Source: Treponema sp.
GTDB taxonomy: Bacteria > Spirochaetota > Spirochaetia > Treponematales > Breznakiellaceae
Direction: 5' to 3'
Assembly: GCA_031258005.1 (NCBI GenBank)
Contig: JAIRNP010000160.1
Coordinates: forward strand, 1 to 35,297
Length of the DNA stretch: 35,297 bases
The notes under the pieces were generated by a model. The model saw only the letters and a list, made by a program, of their open reading frames with translations, was not told where the DNA came from and made no database searches. A program made the translations under genes and the position numbers. This document shows positions 8,265-17,986 of the stretch, in pieces. The number at the start of each line of letters is the position of its first letter. Positions within the stretch are counted from its first letter, which is position 1.

Positions 8265-8310
8265 AATGGACTTGTTCAACAACCAACCGGGCTTGTTGAA
8301 CAAGTCCATT
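8265..8310. repeat. Perfect 18-bp inverted repeat, 10-nt spacer
   Basis: aatggacttgttcaacaa-ccaaccgggc-ttgttgaacaagtccatt. Confidence 0.9.
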
Positions 8311-8401
8311 GTATCCCGTCTTTGCTTGGGGCTGGTTTTAAATGACGTTGCCCTGGGGGTATTCTGGTAGAAACTCGGATAATCTACTAGAATCATATAT
8401 C

Positions 8402-9274
8402 ATGAGTAATACACTCCCCATCATGCGTTCCCTTGGTATGAGTTTGGTCGGGGTTTATACGCTGTTGAGCATCGGCTGTTCTAAGACGGAAACCCGAAAT
8501 CCTGCTGAAGGGGACCGGCATAGTACGGAGCAGATCCTTCCCGCGAATCTCGAAGATGATCGGGAAGGACCCTATGCGGTTTTTTTAGCCCGTATCCTGG
8601 AGGAAGCGGAGATCCCTCAGGAAGATGCCCGGCATATTCAGGAGGTGGCAAGGGAAGGACCGGCTTTTCTCATGGATCTTTTGTCTGTCCTTGAGGGAGA
8701 TCCCTGCATCAGAGTGCTGGTGGACAAAGAACACGCCCTGGCTGCGGAGTATGAGCCTGAGGACCTAGTGGATCTTACCCACGGTTCCTACCAGGTGAGC
8801 CGCCCGGGTCTCAGGCTGCGTAAGGCTGCCGAGATGGCCCTGGAAGAAATGGCTGCGGCGGCTAGAGCCGATGGGGTAATCCTGACGGTTTCTTCGACCT
8901 ACCGTTCCTATGCCTACCAGGAAACCGTATATACCCGGAATGTCCGGGAGTTGGGGCAGGAAACCGCGGATAAGGAATCTGCCCGGCCAGGACACAGCCA
9001 GCATCAGTTGGGACTGGTGGTGGACTTTGGCTCTATTGATGATGCCTTTGCAGAAACCAAGGCAGGCCGTTGGCTCGAGGAGCAGGCTTCTTTCTTTGGG
9101 TGGTCCCTCTCCTATCCCCAGGGCTACGAGGGGCTTACCGGGTACCGTTGGGAATGCTGGCATTACCGGTATGTGGGCAGGGAACTCACCTACTTCATGG
9201 ATACCTATTTCAACGGTATCCAGCAGTACGCCCTCAGGTTCATCTACCAATGGGAAAAAGCCTGGGGCTTGTAA
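8402..9274 (+). CDS. VanY-type D-Ala-D-Ala carboxypeptidase lipoprotein
   Basis: Lipobox LLSIGC; SSTYRSYAYQ, SQHQLGLVVDFG (SxHxxGxxxD) and WHYRYVG motifs. Start set at ATG 8402. Confidence 0.88.
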   Translation: MSNTLPIMRSLGMSLVGVYTLLSIGCSKTETRNPAEGDRHSTEQILPANLEDDREGPYAVFLARILEEAEIPQEDARHIQEVAREGPAFLMDLLSVLEGDPCIRVLVDKEHALAAEYEPEDLVDLTHGSYQVSRPGLRLRKAAEMALEEMAAAARADGVILTVSSTYRSYAYQETVYTRNVRELGQETADKESARPGHSQHQLGLVVDFGSIDDAFAETKAGRWLEEQASFFGWSLSYPQGYEGLTGYRWECWHYRYVGRELTYFMDTYFNGIQQYALRFIYQWEKAWGL

Positions 9275-9323
9275 GATCCTTTATTGCCTTAAAGACCCGA
9301 TCCGGGTACACTGGTTTCTATTC

Positions 9324-10169
9324 ATGGTTATTAACCCCCGTTTTCAAAGACTTGCCCTGCTCACCGGTTCTGAAGCCCTGGAGGCCTGTGATCGAACCAG
9401 GGTGACGGTTTTCGGTGTAGGCGGTGTGGGAAGCTGGTGTGCTGAAGCCTTGGTTCGTTCAGGGATCGGGAACCTGGCCATCGTGGATTCTGACCGAGTA
9501 TGCGTTACGAATATAAACCGCCAAGTCCAGGCGATAAGCAGTACCCTAGGACAGGCTAAAGTGGAAGCCCTGAGATCCCGGCTCTTGGCGATCAACCCGG
9601 GATGCCGGGTCCAGGCTTTTGGAAAGGTCTTCTCCCGTGCAACGGCAGATAGCTTTACGATGGAAAAGGCCGACTACATTATTGATGCGATTGACAGCCT
9701 CACCCATAAACTGGATCTGATTGAAGCGGTTACCCGGCGGGGAATACGGCTTTACGCTTCTATGGGAATGGCGCAGAAACTGGATCCTACCCAACTGAAG
9801 ATCGCGGATATTTGGGAGACTCAGGGCTGTCCTCTGGCACGACTGGTCCGGTCCGGTTTACGGAAACGCGGTTTTCAGGGACATGTTACCGTGGTATACA
9901 GCGCCGAGCGGATACCCCTCTCTCGGGGAATTCCGGTTTCCTGCGGTTCCGCCCAATGCCTCTGTCCAAAGGGGGCCGCCTCGAGGGAGGATGAAGCAGG
10001 GGACCTTTCGGTGGAATGGTGCAGTTCCAGGAAGGTGATCAATGGCAGCGCCGTACCGGTTACGGCTGCAGCAGGGATGATCCTCGCCAGCCTGGTGATC
10101 CGGGATATCTATGCCCGGTATGCCCTGGAACCTCAGGGGAAAGCTCCCTTTGAGGCTGCCGGGTTATGA
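9324..10169 (+). CDS. tcdA: tRNA threonylcarbamoyladenosine dehydratase (ThiF/HesA family)
   Basis: RFQRLALLTGSEALEACDRTRVTVFGVGGVGSWCAEALVRSGIGNLAIVDSDRVCVTNINRQ...DYIIDAIDSLTHKLDLI; ATG at 9324. Confidence 0.9.
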   Translation: MVINPRFQRLALLTGSEALEACDRTRVTVFGVGGVGSWCAEALVRSGIGNLAIVDSDRVCVTNINRQVQAISSTLGQAKVEALRSRLLAINPGCRVQAFGKVFSRATADSFTMEKADYIIDAIDSLTHKLDLIEAVTRRGIRLYASMGMAQKLDPTQLKIADIWETQGCPLARLVRSGLRKRGFQGHVTVVYSAERIPLSRGIPVSCGSAQCLCPKGAASREDEAGDLSVEWCSSRKVINGSAVPVTAAAGMILASLVIRDIYARYALEPQGKAPFEAAGL

Positions 10170-10909
10170 GTAATCGCTGCCTCCGCCGAACCGGGGCCGG
10201 TCAAGTGGTGCAAAAATTGCTCATCAAAGCCATTCTGGAGCGGAACCTCATCCGTGAGGGCGACCGGATCCTCATCGCCGCTTCCGGGGGGAAAGACTCG
10301 ACGGTCTTGGCCTGGGCTCTTCAACAGGTGCGGCCGGCCCTTAAAACCGACTACGAACTGGCGGCGCTCCACATTTCCAGCGACTTCTGCGCCTGTTGTA
10401 AAAAATCCGTCCTTTCCCAGAAGCTGGAAGCCTGGGGCATTCCGTTTACGGACCTCTTCGTCCCTATCATGGGCAGACTCAAACCAGGGGAGAAAATGAA
10501 CTGTTATTGGTGCTCTACCCAGCGGCGCACCGAACTGTTACGCTATGCGGTAGCCCATAAGTTCAACCAGATCGCCTTAGGGCATCATCTGGACGACATC
10601 ATCGAAACCTTTTTTATGAACATGACCGCCAAAGGGGAACTTTCCGCCATGTCTATGGTCCTTTCCTATCGAAAGTACCCGGTACGACTCATCCGTCCCC
10701 TGGGGTATGTGGAGGAACAGCAGATAGTCGCCTGCGCTCAAGAACAGGATATCCTCCATGCCGCCTGTACCTGTCCCTACGGCATGCATTCTCAACGCCG
10801 GGATATACGGAACCGTATTGCCCGCTTTACGGATAACTCCAGTGCGGTAAAACGGCGCATCTTTACGGCCCTGTCTGCTTTACCGGTCCAGGGGGAACCA
10901 CGAGCATAG
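10166..10909 (+). CDS. ttcA: PP-loop tRNA 2-thiocytidine synthetase, TtcA-like
   Basis: LIAASGGKDSTVLAW, NCYWCS, ALGHHLDDIIETFFMN; ATGA overlap with tcdA. Confidence 0.82.
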   Translation: MSNRCLRRTGAGQVVQKLLIKAILERNLIREGDRILIAASGGKDSTVLAWALQQVRPALKTDYELAALHISSDFCACCKKSVLSQKLEAWGIPFTDLFVPIMGRLKPGEKMNCYWCSTQRRTELLRYAVAHKFNQIALGHHLDDIIETFFMNMTAKGELSAMSMVLSYRKYPVRLIRPLGYVEEQQIVACAQEQDILHAACTCPYGMHSQRRDIRNRIARFTDNSSAVKRRIFTALSALPVQGEPRA

Positions 10910-10977
10910 GATAAACCCCCAGGAACGGTACAGAAATACCATGGCCCCTGGCTCCCCCGCTTGCCCCAAGGAACCGC

Positions 10978-12153
10978 TTAACCCTGTCCTTTAGCAATGG
11001 AACAGATCCGTTGGGCCATGTTCTCAAGGGGAACCTGTTCCATCACATGGCCCAACTCAAAGGCAACCCGGGGCATACCGTACACCACCGCGCTGGCCTC
11101 ATCTTGCCCAAGGGTAATGCCCCCCTCTTGATAAATAGTACCCAACTGTTCAGCGCCGTCCCGGCCCATTCCGGTCATGATGACCCCCAGGGCCTGATTA
11201 CCGTAGACCTTGGCCACCGAAGCGAAAAGCACATCTGCCGAAGGCCGATGCCCGCTTACCAGGGGGGTATCGGCAAGATGGGCTATTACCGACAAGGCTT
11301 TCCGTTCCAGTTCCAGGTGCTTATTCCCTTGAGCTATCAAGATGCGTCCTGCCTTGATGATGTCCCCTTCTTCCGCTTCCTTGACTTCCAAGGGACAAAC
11401 CCGGTTCAGGCTTTTGGCAAATTCATTGGTAAAGCCCGGGGGCATATGCTGCACTACCACTATAGGTACGGATAAATCCGGATCAAGCCGGGAACAAAGC
11501 AAGCGCAGCGCATCAGGGCCTCCTGTGGAAATACCAATGGCAATGATTTCCGTTTTACCTGGCTTCCGCAGCCGGGCCGGAGGTTCCGCGGGACTTTTAG
11601 GGGAAGACACCCCTAAGTTCGAGCGTATATGGTTAAGAAACGTATCTGCCGGGGGAGGGTGCGTACTGTCATGGGTGAACTCCGGCTTTTTAAACTCATA
11701 CTGCGTATAATCTATGGAAACCAGCTTCTTACCTGCGGAACGCCGGTATTTACTGCCGTATCCTAAGAGCATACTCGTGAGGGCGTCTTTCACCGTATAG
11801 ATATCAGCGTTCCCTAGATCCGAAGGTTTATGGATAAAATCACTAGCCCCCAAAGCCAGAGCTTCCATGGTTAGCTCCGCACCTCGACGGGCCAAGGCGG
11901 AAAGAATGATCACCGGTATCTCAATACCCAGTTTTTTACGCTCTTTAAGAAATTCGATACCGTTCATTTCCGGCATTTCCAGGTCCAGGACAATAATATC
12001 AGGATTGACTCGGGGGATTTTCCGCAGGGCAAAAATTCCATTCATAGCTTTTTCCGCTACCACGAGACCAGGAGTTGACTCCACCATTTTACCTATGAGA
12101 TTACGCATCAGCGCAGAATCATCCACAATTAATACACCAATTTCGTCAGCCAC
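10978..12153 (-). CDS. cheB: Chemotaxis protein-glutamate methylesterase CheB
   Basis: Receiver VLIVDDSALMRN...IIVLDLEMPEMNGIEFL plus methylesterase AIGISTGGPDALR, VVVQHMPPGFT, GVIMTGMGRDGA. Confidence 0.95.
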   Translation of the reverse strand: MADEIGVLIVDDSALMRNLIGKMVESTPGLVVAEKAMNGIFALRKIPRVNPDIIVLDLEMPEMNGIEFLKERKKLGIEIPVIILSALARRGAELTMEALALGASDFIHKPSDLGNADIYTVKDALTSMLLGYGSKYRRSAGKKLVSIDYTQYEFKKPEFTHDSTHPPPADTFLNHIRSNLGVSSPKSPAEPPARLRKPGKTEIIAIGISTGGPDALRLLCSRLDPDLSVPIVVVQHMPPGFTNEFAKSLNRVCPLEVKEAEEGDIIKAGRILIAQGNKHLELERKALSVIAHLADTPLVSGHRPSADVLFASVAKVYGNQALGVIMTGMGRDGAEQLGTIYQEGGITLGQDEASAVVYGMPRVAFELGHVMEQVPLENMAQRICSIAKGQG

Positions 12154-12260
12154 GATTCATCTCCTTACTTCCACTTGTTATTCAAAGAACTAAACAGCGG
12201 CTTTTTTAAAACAGCACATTTTGAAAAAGCAACCGCTAAAAAACGCAGGTTTCGCAGCCC

Positions 12261-12294
12261 GCGAACTTCCGGTTCGTGCGAACTTCCGGTTCGT
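12261..12294. repeat. Exact tandem duplication of a 17-bp palindromic unit
   Basis: gcgaacttccggttcgt x2, within a larger near-palindrome (gcccgcgaac...gttcgtgggc). Confidence 0.85.
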
Positions 12295-12320
12295 GGGCGA
12301 GAAACGGCAAGAAGCGCTAG

Positions 12321-13142
12321 TCATATAAATTTTCTATACAACGTAGCCCATGGGGTCTTTACAAACTCAAATGGGGTATCCATTCCAAAGAGGGACTCGG
12401 AATGACCAATAAATAGAAAAGACCGGGAAGCCATGGAATCCCAGAACCGTTTTATGACCCCGGTCTGGGCTGCTTCATCAAAATAGATAATAACATTCCG
12501 GCAAAACACGATATCCATGTTTCTCAAGCCTGAATCATGTTGCAAGTTATGATAATCAAAACGGACTTTAGCCATAATATCCGGTTTAACCTTATATCCC
12601 CCGGGTATTCTATCAAAATACTTATGAAGATAGGCATCGGGAATTCCCTCCAGATGGTTATCCCCATAAAACCCCTCTTTCCCGCTCATGAGGCACTTGA
12701 GGCTAATATCACTGGCCACGATTTCATATTTCCAGGGATACGGCAAGATTTCACTCATGAGCATAGCGATACTATAGGGTTCTTCACCGGTGGAACAGCC
12801 GGCACTCCAAATTTTCAAAACCGTATTGCCGGTATTCTTTTTTATGGTAAGTAGTTCAGGAACCACAAATTTTTCTAAGGTATCGAATTGGGGTTGATTG
12901 CGAAAGAACCGGGTGAGATTCGTGGTAATGGAATCAAGAAAATTTTTGAGTTCTTCTTTATCCCGGGTAATCATATTAAAATACGTCTGAGGTGAATCTA
13001 AACCCTTTCCTCTAAGCCGTTCTTTGAGCCTACTTTCTAAGATAGAACGGTTGGTTGGGGTAAAATTGATACCACTTTCAGCATAGATAAGGCTTCGATA
13101 CCGTTCAAAGTCAGTATCAGTAAAGAAAACAGCTTGTACCAT
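12321..13142 (-). CDS. cheR: Chemotaxis methyltransferase CheR
   Basis: NLTRFFRNQPQFDTLEKFVVP, KIWSAGCSTGEEPYSIAML, VFCRNVIIYFDE, FLFIGHSESL. Confidence 0.95.
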   Translation of the reverse strand: MVQAVFFTDTDFERYRSLIYAESGINFTPTNRSILESRLKERLRGKGLDSPQTYFNMITRDKEELKNFLDSITTNLTRFFRNQPQFDTLEKFVVPELLTIKKNTGNTVLKIWSAGCSTGEEPYSIAMLMSEILPYPWKYEIVASDISLKCLMSGKEGFYGDNHLEGIPDAYLHKYFDRIPGGYKVKPDIMAKVRFDYHNLQHDSGLRNMDIVFCRNVIIYFDEAAQTGVIKRFWDSMASRSFLFIGHSESLFGMDTPFEFVKTPWATLYRKFI

Positions 13143-13495
13143 AGTATAAATTTAAGAAATGAAGGGTATCCTGTCAATGCTTCCATGCTTCATAACCAGG
13201 GCGAGGGCATATAAAAAAGAGCGCAGGGAGGCATACTTGGCATGGTTTTCTGGGAGGGGAACCCTAGGACAAGCAGAAGGCCGCTGGCGCCGATAATGAC
13301 CTGTTTTTCGGTCATTCAGGACCTGCGGATAGAGCGGAACAAGCAGGACCGGTTGTTTCTCGAAGAGGTTACGTCATCAACGGAAAGCCGTTAATACGGC
13401 CTTCTTGTACAGCAACTACAGTTTCGTTTGAGACCAATCATACTTTGTGGATCACCACCAATGATTTTTTTGGATGGCGTGAAGATTACCGTTCA

Positions 13496-14257
13496 TTAGG
13501 GTGATGCTTCGGTATACCATTCCCGCATCCCTGCCGTATCGGCGCCTAATTCCTCCTGTACATACCGGTTTATCCCTCCAAAGGCAGCGTCTATGGCGGC
13601 AAAGGCCGCTTCCAAGTACCCCCGCCGAACCGACAGAACCGCTTCCAGCAATGGCTCTGCAGCGAGCCATTGCCGGATCATCTCCCTAAGGTATGCCGCG
13701 GAAAGCAGGTAATCCTGGTAGATCCGTTCCCGATCCACTCCCAGGGCAGAAAGTATAAAGGCCGCGGCAAGACCGGTCCGATCTTTACCGGCGGAACAGT
13801 GGAAGAGGAGGGGTGTATGGGCAGGATCCGCGAGGATACTGAAAAATTTCCGGTATTGGGGGCGGGCAATTTCTACCAAGCGGCCGTAGAGCTCCTGCAT
13901 CAAGGCCTCACCGCGGACCTCGGTTTCAGCAGCACATAAATCCAGGATGCTTCCCGCCTCAATAGGAAGCTCAAAGGTCTGTACCAGGGTAGCTAAAGCG
14001 CCGTCAGGAGCCCGGGTTTTTTCCTGGGTTCCTCGAAAATCGACGATGGTTTTGATATGCCGCTTTTCCAGAAAGGCTTGATCTTTTGAGGAGAGGCCGT
14101 GTAAATCTCCCGCCCGGTAGAGCAGTCCCCACCGAAGCTGTCTGCCCTCCTGTGTGGGGTATCCTCCCAGGTCCCGTAAATTATGCACCCCTTCAAGGGG
14201 CAAGAGCCGGCCTGGTTCATCATAGTGTTCCGTGTTCATACTTATATCCTTACTCAT
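13496..14257 (-). CDS. Tyrosine/serine protein phosphatase (Y_phosphatase3-like)
   Basis: HNLRDLGGYPTQEGRQLRWGLLYRAGDL and HCSAGKDRTGLAAA (CX5R). Confidence 0.9.
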   Translation of the reverse strand: MSKDISMNTEHYDEPGRLLPLEGVHNLRDLGGYPTQEGRQLRWGLLYRAGDLHGLSSKDQAFLEKRHIKTIVDFRGTQEKTRAPDGALATLVQTFELPIEAGSILDLCAAETEVRGEALMQELYGRLVEIARPQYRKFFSILADPAHTPLLFHCSAGKDRTGLAAAFILSALGVDRERIYQDYLLSAAYLREMIRQWLAAEPLLEAVLSVRRGYLEAAFAAIDAAFGGINRYVQEELGADTAGMREWYTEASP

Positions 14258-14338
14258 GCGCCTGGTGTTGACCTGCAGGCTTCCCGATAGTGGAGTCCCT
14301 AGACTAAGCAGGGGGAGGGGCGTTATTTTTTAGCCATT

Positions 14339-14360
14339 GAGGCTGTTTTACAACAGCCTC
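14339..14360. repeat. Perfect 9-bp stem hairpin between divergent genes
   Basis: gaggctgtt-ttac-aacagcctc. Confidence 0.65.
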
Positions 14361-14508
14361 CCGTGTAACCTAAGGAAATAGGTTCCCGCCGATACCATAC
14401 AGATCACGGGGTAAATCCTTATCATATAAGAAACTATAATTTTGTAGGCCTTCCCGCCGGTCTAGACTATTCATTTCTCTCAAAATACGGTATACATAGT
14501 AATATAAT

Positions 14509-16326
14509 ATGGAATTTAAAGAATTAAACCTACATCCCGACCTTCAACGGGGTATCGCTGATGCAGAATATACGGTGTGTACCTCAGTGCAGGAACAGGT
14601 ACTCACCAACGCCTTTGGAGGTCAAGATCTTTACGTCCAATCTCAAACCGGGACCGGTAAAACCGCCGCATTTTTAATAGTTATCTTCCAGCGCATCCTC
14701 AGCGAATCCCTCTTAAAGGGAAAAAAAGCGATCATCATGGTGCCCACCAGGGAATTGGCGATTCAGGTGGAGGAAGAGGCCCGGATCCTGGGAAAATACC
14801 TGCCCTTTAAGGTGGGCAGTTTCTATGGAGGGGTTGGATACGGCACACAGCAGCAATTACTCAGGGATAATGTGCAGATCCTCGTTGGAACACCGGGCCG
14901 GGTGTTAGATCTAAATCAATCCGGCCAGATGAACCTCATGGATATCGCCTTCTTAGTGCTGGATGAAGCGGATCGTATGTTTGATATGGGTTTTTACCCG
15001 GACTTACGGAAGCTCATCAAGGTGGTTCCTCCGGCGGATCGCCGGCAGACCATGTTGTTCAGTGCTACCCTGAATGCCTGGGTGAAGAACCTCGCCTGGG
15101 AGTACACGAAATCCCCGTATGAAATAGAAATTGCTCCGGAAACCGTAACCCTTGATGAGGTGGAGCAAGTCCTCTACCATGTACCGACCAAGGACAAGAT
15201 GAAACTGCTTCTCGGCATCTTCCAGCGGGAGCAGCCGGAAAGCGCCATCGTCTTCTGTAATACCAAGCGGCAGACGGAAATCGTGGCAAAACGACTGCAG
15301 ATCAACGGGTTTAGCTGTGAATTTATCATTGGCGACCTGCCCCAATCAAAGCGCTTCAAGATTATCGATGATATTAAGGCCGGTCATATCCGGTATCTGG
15401 TGGCTACTGATGTGGCTGCCCGGGGGCTTGATATTGAGGGCCTTGCCCTGGTGGTAAACTACGATCTTCCGGTGGAAGCGGAAAACTACGTGCACCGTAT
15501 TGGACGGACCGCCCGGGCAGGAAAGACCGGCAGGGCCATTGCCCTGGTAAGTGAACAGGATGTGTATGAACTCGGGGATATCGAGAAATACATCGGGAAA
15601 AAGATCCCCGCGAACATAGCCGAGGAAGGGCTTTATGCCCAGGATACCAGTGAAGGTATGAGGCTTCAGCGTGATGTGATGGAAAAATATGATCGGTCCC
15701 CGGAAGACCGCAGAAGAGACAGAAACCCGGGGCATCAGGAAGAAGAAGGGAGACGCCGAGCCGAGGAACGGGGTAATCGTCGGGGCAAGGAGGGAAGCCA
15801 TGAACGGAGATCCCCGGGGAGAAGAACGGATCCGCAGCGTTCTGTATATAAAACCGCAGGACCGGTGCTGAGGAAAACCCAGGATCCTGACTATCAGGAT
15901 CTGTCCCATCTTTCCTTTGAAGAACGGATGGCCTATTACAAACAAAAATACGAAATGCCCCCTCCGGCGCCCAAAGCCCCGCTCCGGGAAGCAAGCCTGC
16001 AGCAAGGGAATTCGGATAATCCTAAGCGTCGGCGATCCCGGTCCAGGTCCGACAAGCAGGGTAAGGTTTCCCCGGGAAAAAGAAGTGAAGGTCTCCGTGC
16101 TCATACGTCCTATGGACAGAAAAGGTCTGGACAATCCCCTGCGGGGCAGCGTCCTTCGCGGAATCATGTTTCTCCCGATGCGGTTTCCTCGTCCCAGGCC
16201 ATGGCATCAAAGCCGGGGTTCCCAGAAACGCCCGAGCCTGCATCCGTAGGTTCTGGGAAAGAAGGTATTATTGCCCGTATGTTCAGCCTGTTTAGTAAAA
16301 AGTCAAAAAGGAGTCCTGATCTGTGA
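14509..16326 (+). CDS. DEAD-box RNA helicase with basic low-complexity C-terminal tail
   Basis: QTGTGKTAAF, PTRELAIQ, VGTPGRVLDL, VLDEADRMFDMGF, FSATL, VATDVAARGLDI, HRIGRTARAG; R/K/S-rich tail from about residue 390. Confidence 0.95.
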   Translation: MEFKELNLHPDLQRGIADAEYTVCTSVQEQVLTNAFGGQDLYVQSQTGTGKTAAFLIVIFQRILSESLLKGKKAIIMVPTRELAIQVEEEARILGKYLPFKVGSFYGGVGYGTQQQLLRDNVQILVGTPGRVLDLNQSGQMNLMDIAFLVLDEADRMFDMGFYPDLRKLIKVVPPADRRQTMLFSATLNAWVKNLAWEYTKSPYEIEIAPETVTLDEVEQVLYHVPTKDKMKLLLGIFQREQPESAIVFCNTKRQTEIVAKRLQINGFSCEFIIGDLPQSKRFKIIDDIKAGHIRYLVATDVAARGLDIEGLALVVNYDLPVEAENYVHRIGRTARAGKTGRAIALVSEQDVYELGDIEKYIGKKIPANIAEEGLYAQDTSEGMRLQRDVMEKYDRSPEDRRRDRNPGHQEEEGRRRAEERGNRRGKEGSHERRSPGRRTDPQRSVYKTAGPVLRKTQDPDYQDLSHLSFEERMAYYKQKYEMPPPAPKAPLREASLQQGNSDNPKRRRSRSRSDKQGKVSPGKRSEGLRAHTSYGQKRSGQSPAGQRPSRNHVSPDAVSSSQAMASKPGFPETPEPASVGSGKEGIIARMFSLFSKKSKRSPDL

Positions 16327-17963
16327 TAACCGTTACTGATGTCAGCCTCAGCTATGGAGAGCGGGCCCTCTTTAAGGAGGTTAATCTCAAATTTACCCCG
16401 GGCAACTGTTATGGAATCATCGGCGCCAATGGGGCAGGAAAATCCACCTTCTTAAAAATACTCTCTGGGGAAATCGAACACGACCGGGGGACGATTACGG
16501 TCAGTTCCGGGGAGCGTATCGCGGTTCTCAAACAAGACCACTTTGCCTTTGAGGACTTTTCGGTCCTTGAAACGGTGATCATGGGGTATCCCAAACTCTA
16601 TGCCATCCAAAAGGAACGAGAAGGCATCTATAGTAAAGAAGATTTTTCCGAAGCAGATGGTATGCGAGCCAGCGAACTGGAAGGGGATTTTGCTGAACTG
16701 GGGGGTTGGGAGGCAGAGGCCCAGGCAGGGCAGCTCCTCTCCGGGCTGGGTATTGACGAAGCAGACCAGCGCAAGATGATGGCGGAATTGGACGAATCCA
16801 AGAAGGTCCGGATCTTGTTGGCCCAAGCGCTGTTCGGCAATCCTGATATTCTCCTCTTAGATGAACCCACCAACGGACTTGACCTCGAATCCATTGCGTG
16901 GCTTGAGGATTTCCTCATGGATTTTCCCAACACGGTTATCGTGGTTTCCCATGACCGGCATTTTCTTAACGCGGTTTGTACCCAGATCTGTGACATTGAT
17001 TTTGGGAAAATCACCCTCTATTCAGGAAACTACGACTTTTGGTACCAGATGAGCCAGATGCTCCAACGGCAGGCCCGGGATCAGCTTAAGAAACGGGAAG
17101 AAAAGGCCCGGGAACTCAAGGAATTCATCCAACGTTTCGCCTCTAATGCGGCAAAAAGCCGTCAGGCCACGAGCCGCAAAAAGGTTTTGGAGAAGTTGGA
17201 CCTGGAAAACCTCACCGTAACCAGCAGAAAATTTCCCTATGTAGGGTTCAAACCGGATCGGGAGATTGGGAACAAGGTGCTCCAGGTAGAGAACCTGACC
17301 TGTACCAGTGAAGGGACCCCGGTGCTTACCAACCTGTCCCTCACGATACACAAGGGAGATAAGATAGCCTTTGTAGGGACCGAACATCAGGCCAAGACAG
17401 CGTTTTTTGACTGCATCGCCGGAGTACAAAAGCCGAGCCTGGGAGCTTATTATTGGGGGCAGACCACCAGTTTTTCGTATTTTCCCAAGGAAAACAGCGA
17501 TTGGTTTACTGAAGAACTTTCCATTACCGATTGGCTCAAGCAGTATTCTCCGGATCAGGATGATACCTATGTACGGAGCTTTCTGGGACGGATGCTCTTT
17601 TCCGGAGACGAGGCCCTGAAGCCGGTGAAGGTCCTTTCTGGAGGGGAAAAGGTCCGGTGTATGCTTGCCCGGATGATGCTTTCCGGGGCCAATGTCCTCA
17701 TCTTGGATGAGCCTACCAATCACCTGGACCTGGAAGCCATCACTGCCCTCAACGAAGGCCTTGCGGCGTTTAGCGGGGTGGTGTTGTTTAACTCTCATGA
17801 CCATGAATTTGTCAATTCGCTGGCAAACCGCATAGTGGAAATCCTCCCCGCAGGTCATGCACTCATCGACCGGATGATGCTCTTTGACGATTATCTGGCA
17901 GATGCATCGGTCAAAGCATTGCGGGCTGCAGCTTCGGATCCTGCAGGCCGTTTGATGATATAA
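16323..17963 (+). CDS. ABC-F family ATPase (YbiT/EttA-like)
   Basis: GTG start; two ABC cassettes (GANGAGKSTFLK, LLLDEPTNGLDLES; LSGGEKVRCMLARMML, LILDEPTNHLDLEA), no TM segments. Confidence 0.92.
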   Translation: MITVTDVSLSYGERALFKEVNLKFTPGNCYGIIGANGAGKSTFLKILSGEIEHDRGTITVSSGERIAVLKQDHFAFEDFSVLETVIMGYPKLYAIQKEREGIYSKEDFSEADGMRASELEGDFAELGGWEAEAQAGQLLSGLGIDEADQRKMMAELDESKKVRILLAQALFGNPDILLLDEPTNGLDLESIAWLEDFLMDFPNTVIVVSHDRHFLNAVCTQICDIDFGKITLYSGNYDFWYQMSQMLQRQARDQLKKREEKARELKEFIQRFASNAAKSRQATSRKKVLEKLDLENLTVTSRKFPYVGFKPDREIGNKVLQVENLTCTSEGTPVLTNLSLTIHKGDKIAFVGTEHQAKTAFFDCIAGVQKPSLGAYYWGQTTSFSYFPKENSDWFTEELSITDWLKQYSPDQDDTYVRSFLGRMLFSGDEALKPVKVLSGGEKVRCMLARMMLSGANVLILDEPTNHLDLEAITALNEGLAAFSGVVLFNSHDHEFVNSLANRIVEILPAGHALIDRMMLFDDYLADASVKALRAAASDPAGRLMI

Positions 17964-17986
17964 CTTTTTTAAAATAAGGACGTATT

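Noticed and set aside
8265-8310. Rho-independent terminator
   Set aside because: Perfect long palindrome but no T-run on either side, and it lies inside the transposase frame.
10978-13142. Novel chemotaxis system
   Set aside because: CheB and CheR carry standard domains and motifs; only the intergenic repeat is unusual.
14339-14360. Terminator of the tyrosine phosphatase gene
   Set aside because: It lies upstream of that gene, in the divergent region; role unresolved.
15346-16167. 273-aa minus ORF opposite the DEAD-box helicase
   Set aside because: Antisense shadow of the helicase C-terminal coding region; no domain logic.
17022-17858. 278-aa minus ORF opposite the ABC-F gene
   Set aside because: Lies entirely antisense to a strong ABC ATPase; shadow ORF.
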